Shown here piece by piece: positions 63,092 to 64,000 of a stretch of DNA of 64,000 bases (its first letter is position 1; each line of letters starts with the position of its first letter). The notes beneath the pieces were generated by a model that saw only the letters and a program-made list of their open reading frames with translations, did no database searches and was not told the origin of the DNA. Origin of the DNA: Flavobacterium sp. KMS (GTDB lineage Bacteria > Bacteroidota > Bacteroidia > Flavobacteriales > Flavobacteriaceae); the NCBI RefSeq assembly GCF_000813005.1, contig NZ_JSYP01000012.1, positions 119,290 to 183,289 of the forward strand. The letters are read 5' to 3'. The translations under genes were made by a program, and so were the position numbers.

Positions 63092-63808
63092 ATGAAATTA
63101 GATATATTAGCTTTTGGAGCACATCCAGATGATGTAGAATTAGGTTGTGCAGGAACAATTTTAAAAGAAGTTTCTTTAGGGAAGAAAGTTGGCATTGTCG
63201 ATTTGACCCGAGGAGAATTAGGAACACGTGGTTCTGCTGAATTAAGAGATCAGGAAGCTGCTGCTGCGGCAAACATATTAGGAGTTTCTGTACGTGAAAA
63301 TTTAGCGATGCGTGATGGTTTTTTTGTAAATGACGAAGCGCATCAATTAGAGGTCATAAAAATGATCCGTAAGTACAAACCTGAGATTGTTTTGTGTAAT
63401 GCAATCGATGATCGCCATATTGATCACGGAAAAGGTAGCAAATTAGTTTCTGATGCTTGTTTCTTATCTGGTTTGATGAAGATAGAAACAACTCTTAATG
63501 GAGAACAACAAACAGCATGGCGTCCTAAAGTTGTGTATCATTATATTCAGTGGAAAAATATAGTGCCAGACTTTGTTGTGGACATCACAGGATTTACTGA
63601 AAAGAAAATAGAATCGATTCTAGCATATGGATCGCAGTTTTATGATGCGAATTCTAAAGAACCTGCTACCCCGATAACGAGTAAAAATTTTCTTGAAAGT
63701 TTAAATTATCGTGCACAAGACTTAGGAAGATTAGTTGGTGTAGATTTTGCCGAAGGTTTTACTGTTGAAAGGTGTTTGGCCGTCAATAGTTTAGGGAATT
63801 TGATGTAA
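63092..63808 (+). CDS. bshB1: Bacillithiol biosynthesis deacetylase
   Basis: 238 residues, LmbE/PIG-L family: AFGAHPDDVELGCAGT zinc site (HPDD) and NAIDDRHIDHGKGSKL. Deacetylates GlcNAc-malate in bacillithiol synthesis. A small 'cagtaatcagtaa' tandem repeat precedes it (62975-63070). Confidence 0.93.
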   Translation: MKLDILAFGAHPDDVELGCAGTILKEVSLGKKVGIVDLTRGELGTRGSAELRDQEAAAAANILGVSVRENLAMRDGFFVNDEAHQLEVIKMIRKYKPEIVLCNAIDDRHIDHGKGSKLVSDACFLSGLMKIETTLNGEQQTAWRPKVVYHYIQWKNIVPDFVVDITGFTEKKIESILAYGSQFYDANSKEPATPITSKNFLESLNYRAQDLGRLVGVDFAEGFTVERCLAVNSLGNLM

Positions 63809-63884
63809 AAAAGATGAAAATTTTTCATTTTTTTCTTTGTAGAAGTAAAGTTTTGCTCTATATTTGCACTCGCTAAGCAGAAAT

Positions 63885-63959
63885 GGTGGTTGTAGCTCAG
63901 CTGGTTAGAGCATCGGTTTGTGGTACCGAGGGTCGCCGGTTCGAACCCGGTCATCCACC
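63885..63959 (+). tRNA. tRNA-His(GTG), canonical host copy
   Basis: G-1 (63885) and C73 are present; D arm GCTC/GAGC, anticodon stem TCGGT/ACCGA with loop TTGTGGT (GTG), T arm GCCGG-TTCGAAC-CCGGT. Unlike the His-like gene at 23834 it has all identity elements. Confidence 0.93.
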
Positions 63960-63970
63960 CAGAAATTTAA

Positions 63971-63998
63971 AGCCTTGAAGAAATTCAAGGCTTTTTTT
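63971..63998 (+). terminator. Terminator after tRNA-His
   Basis: AGCCTTGAA (63971-63979) pairs with TTCAAGGCT (63984-63992), followed by T7. Confidence 0.85.
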
Positions 63999-64000
63999 GT

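Overview
The window looks like a flavobacterial chromosome (Bacteroidota, most likely Flavobacterium). It is AT-rich and has no Shine-Dalgarno sites. It carries type IX secretion C-terminal sorting domains on a subtilase (28.7-31.6 kb) and an endonuclease I (57.6-59.5 kb), promoters of the TTG-N21-TAnnTTTG type, the bacillithiol gene bshB1, and many short palindromic intergenic repeats. Ordinary chromosomal genes occupy the right end (49-64 kb: acyl-CoA synthetase, purL, menaquinone genes, bshB1, tRNA-His) and two internal stretches: 8.7-17.7 kb (a split two-component system with a divergent secreted-protein gene, and a tyrosinase operon) and the 28.7-31.6 kb protease.

The rest, about 1.4 to 48.6 kb, reads as an accessory RNA-repair and conflict island in several modules. 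Module 1 (1.4-4.8 kb): a T4 Rnl1-type RNA ligase, a T4-type polynucleotide kinase-phosphatase (Pnkp), a permuted tRNA-like locus and tatD. Module 2 (6.2-8.6 kb): an unknown protein, an SDR protein with a zinc knuckle and a changed catalytic Tyr, and three odd tRNA genes. Module 3 (17.9-22.3 kb): a WGR/HEAT protein plus a SWIM protein. Module 4 (23.4-28.6 kb): five tRNA genes, a small second RNA ligase, an ATP-grasp enzyme, a locus with two circularly permuted tRNAs, an SPFH (band-7) protein and a DEDDh exonuclease. Module 5 (32.0-41.8 kb): a tRNA-Lys(UUU) gene split by a 45-nt insert inside a field of short repeats, then a zinc-ribbon/TerD-like protein and a MoxR-vWA-beta-propeller (bpX-like) operon. 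Module 6 (41.8-48.6 kb, opposite strand): a retron with ncRNA, RT, WGR/ARM protein and winged-helix SWIM protein, matching the gene set I know as type XIII.

The most notable observation is the tRNA content. About twelve non-standard tRNA genes or tRNA-like loci sit between the RNA-repair genes. Those whose anticodon can be read (Trp, Ser, Ala, Asp, His, Pro, Leu, Phe, Lys) each have a different one. Several are abnormal: Ser and Leu anticodons on bodies without the long variable arm, missing U33, non-7-nt anticodon loops, bulged T stems. At 26154-26297 and 3545-3624 the 3' half of a tRNA precedes its 5' half, with the acceptor, anticodon, D and T stems restored on rearrangement. The tRNA-Lys becomes canonical if 45 nt are removed from its anticodon stem. 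Modules 1, 4 and 5 share an upstream palindromic element (ACGCA-N7-TGCGt) followed by TTTGAAT-TTTG, which suggests one regulon.

Working hypothesis (inference): the ligase/kinase enzymes repair tRNAs cut by anticodon nucleases and may also mature the permuted and interrupted tRNAs, so the island would supply replacement or decoy tRNAs under attack. The MoxR/bpX, SPFH, TerD, SWIM/WGR and retron modules would be sensing and effector layers of the same defence.
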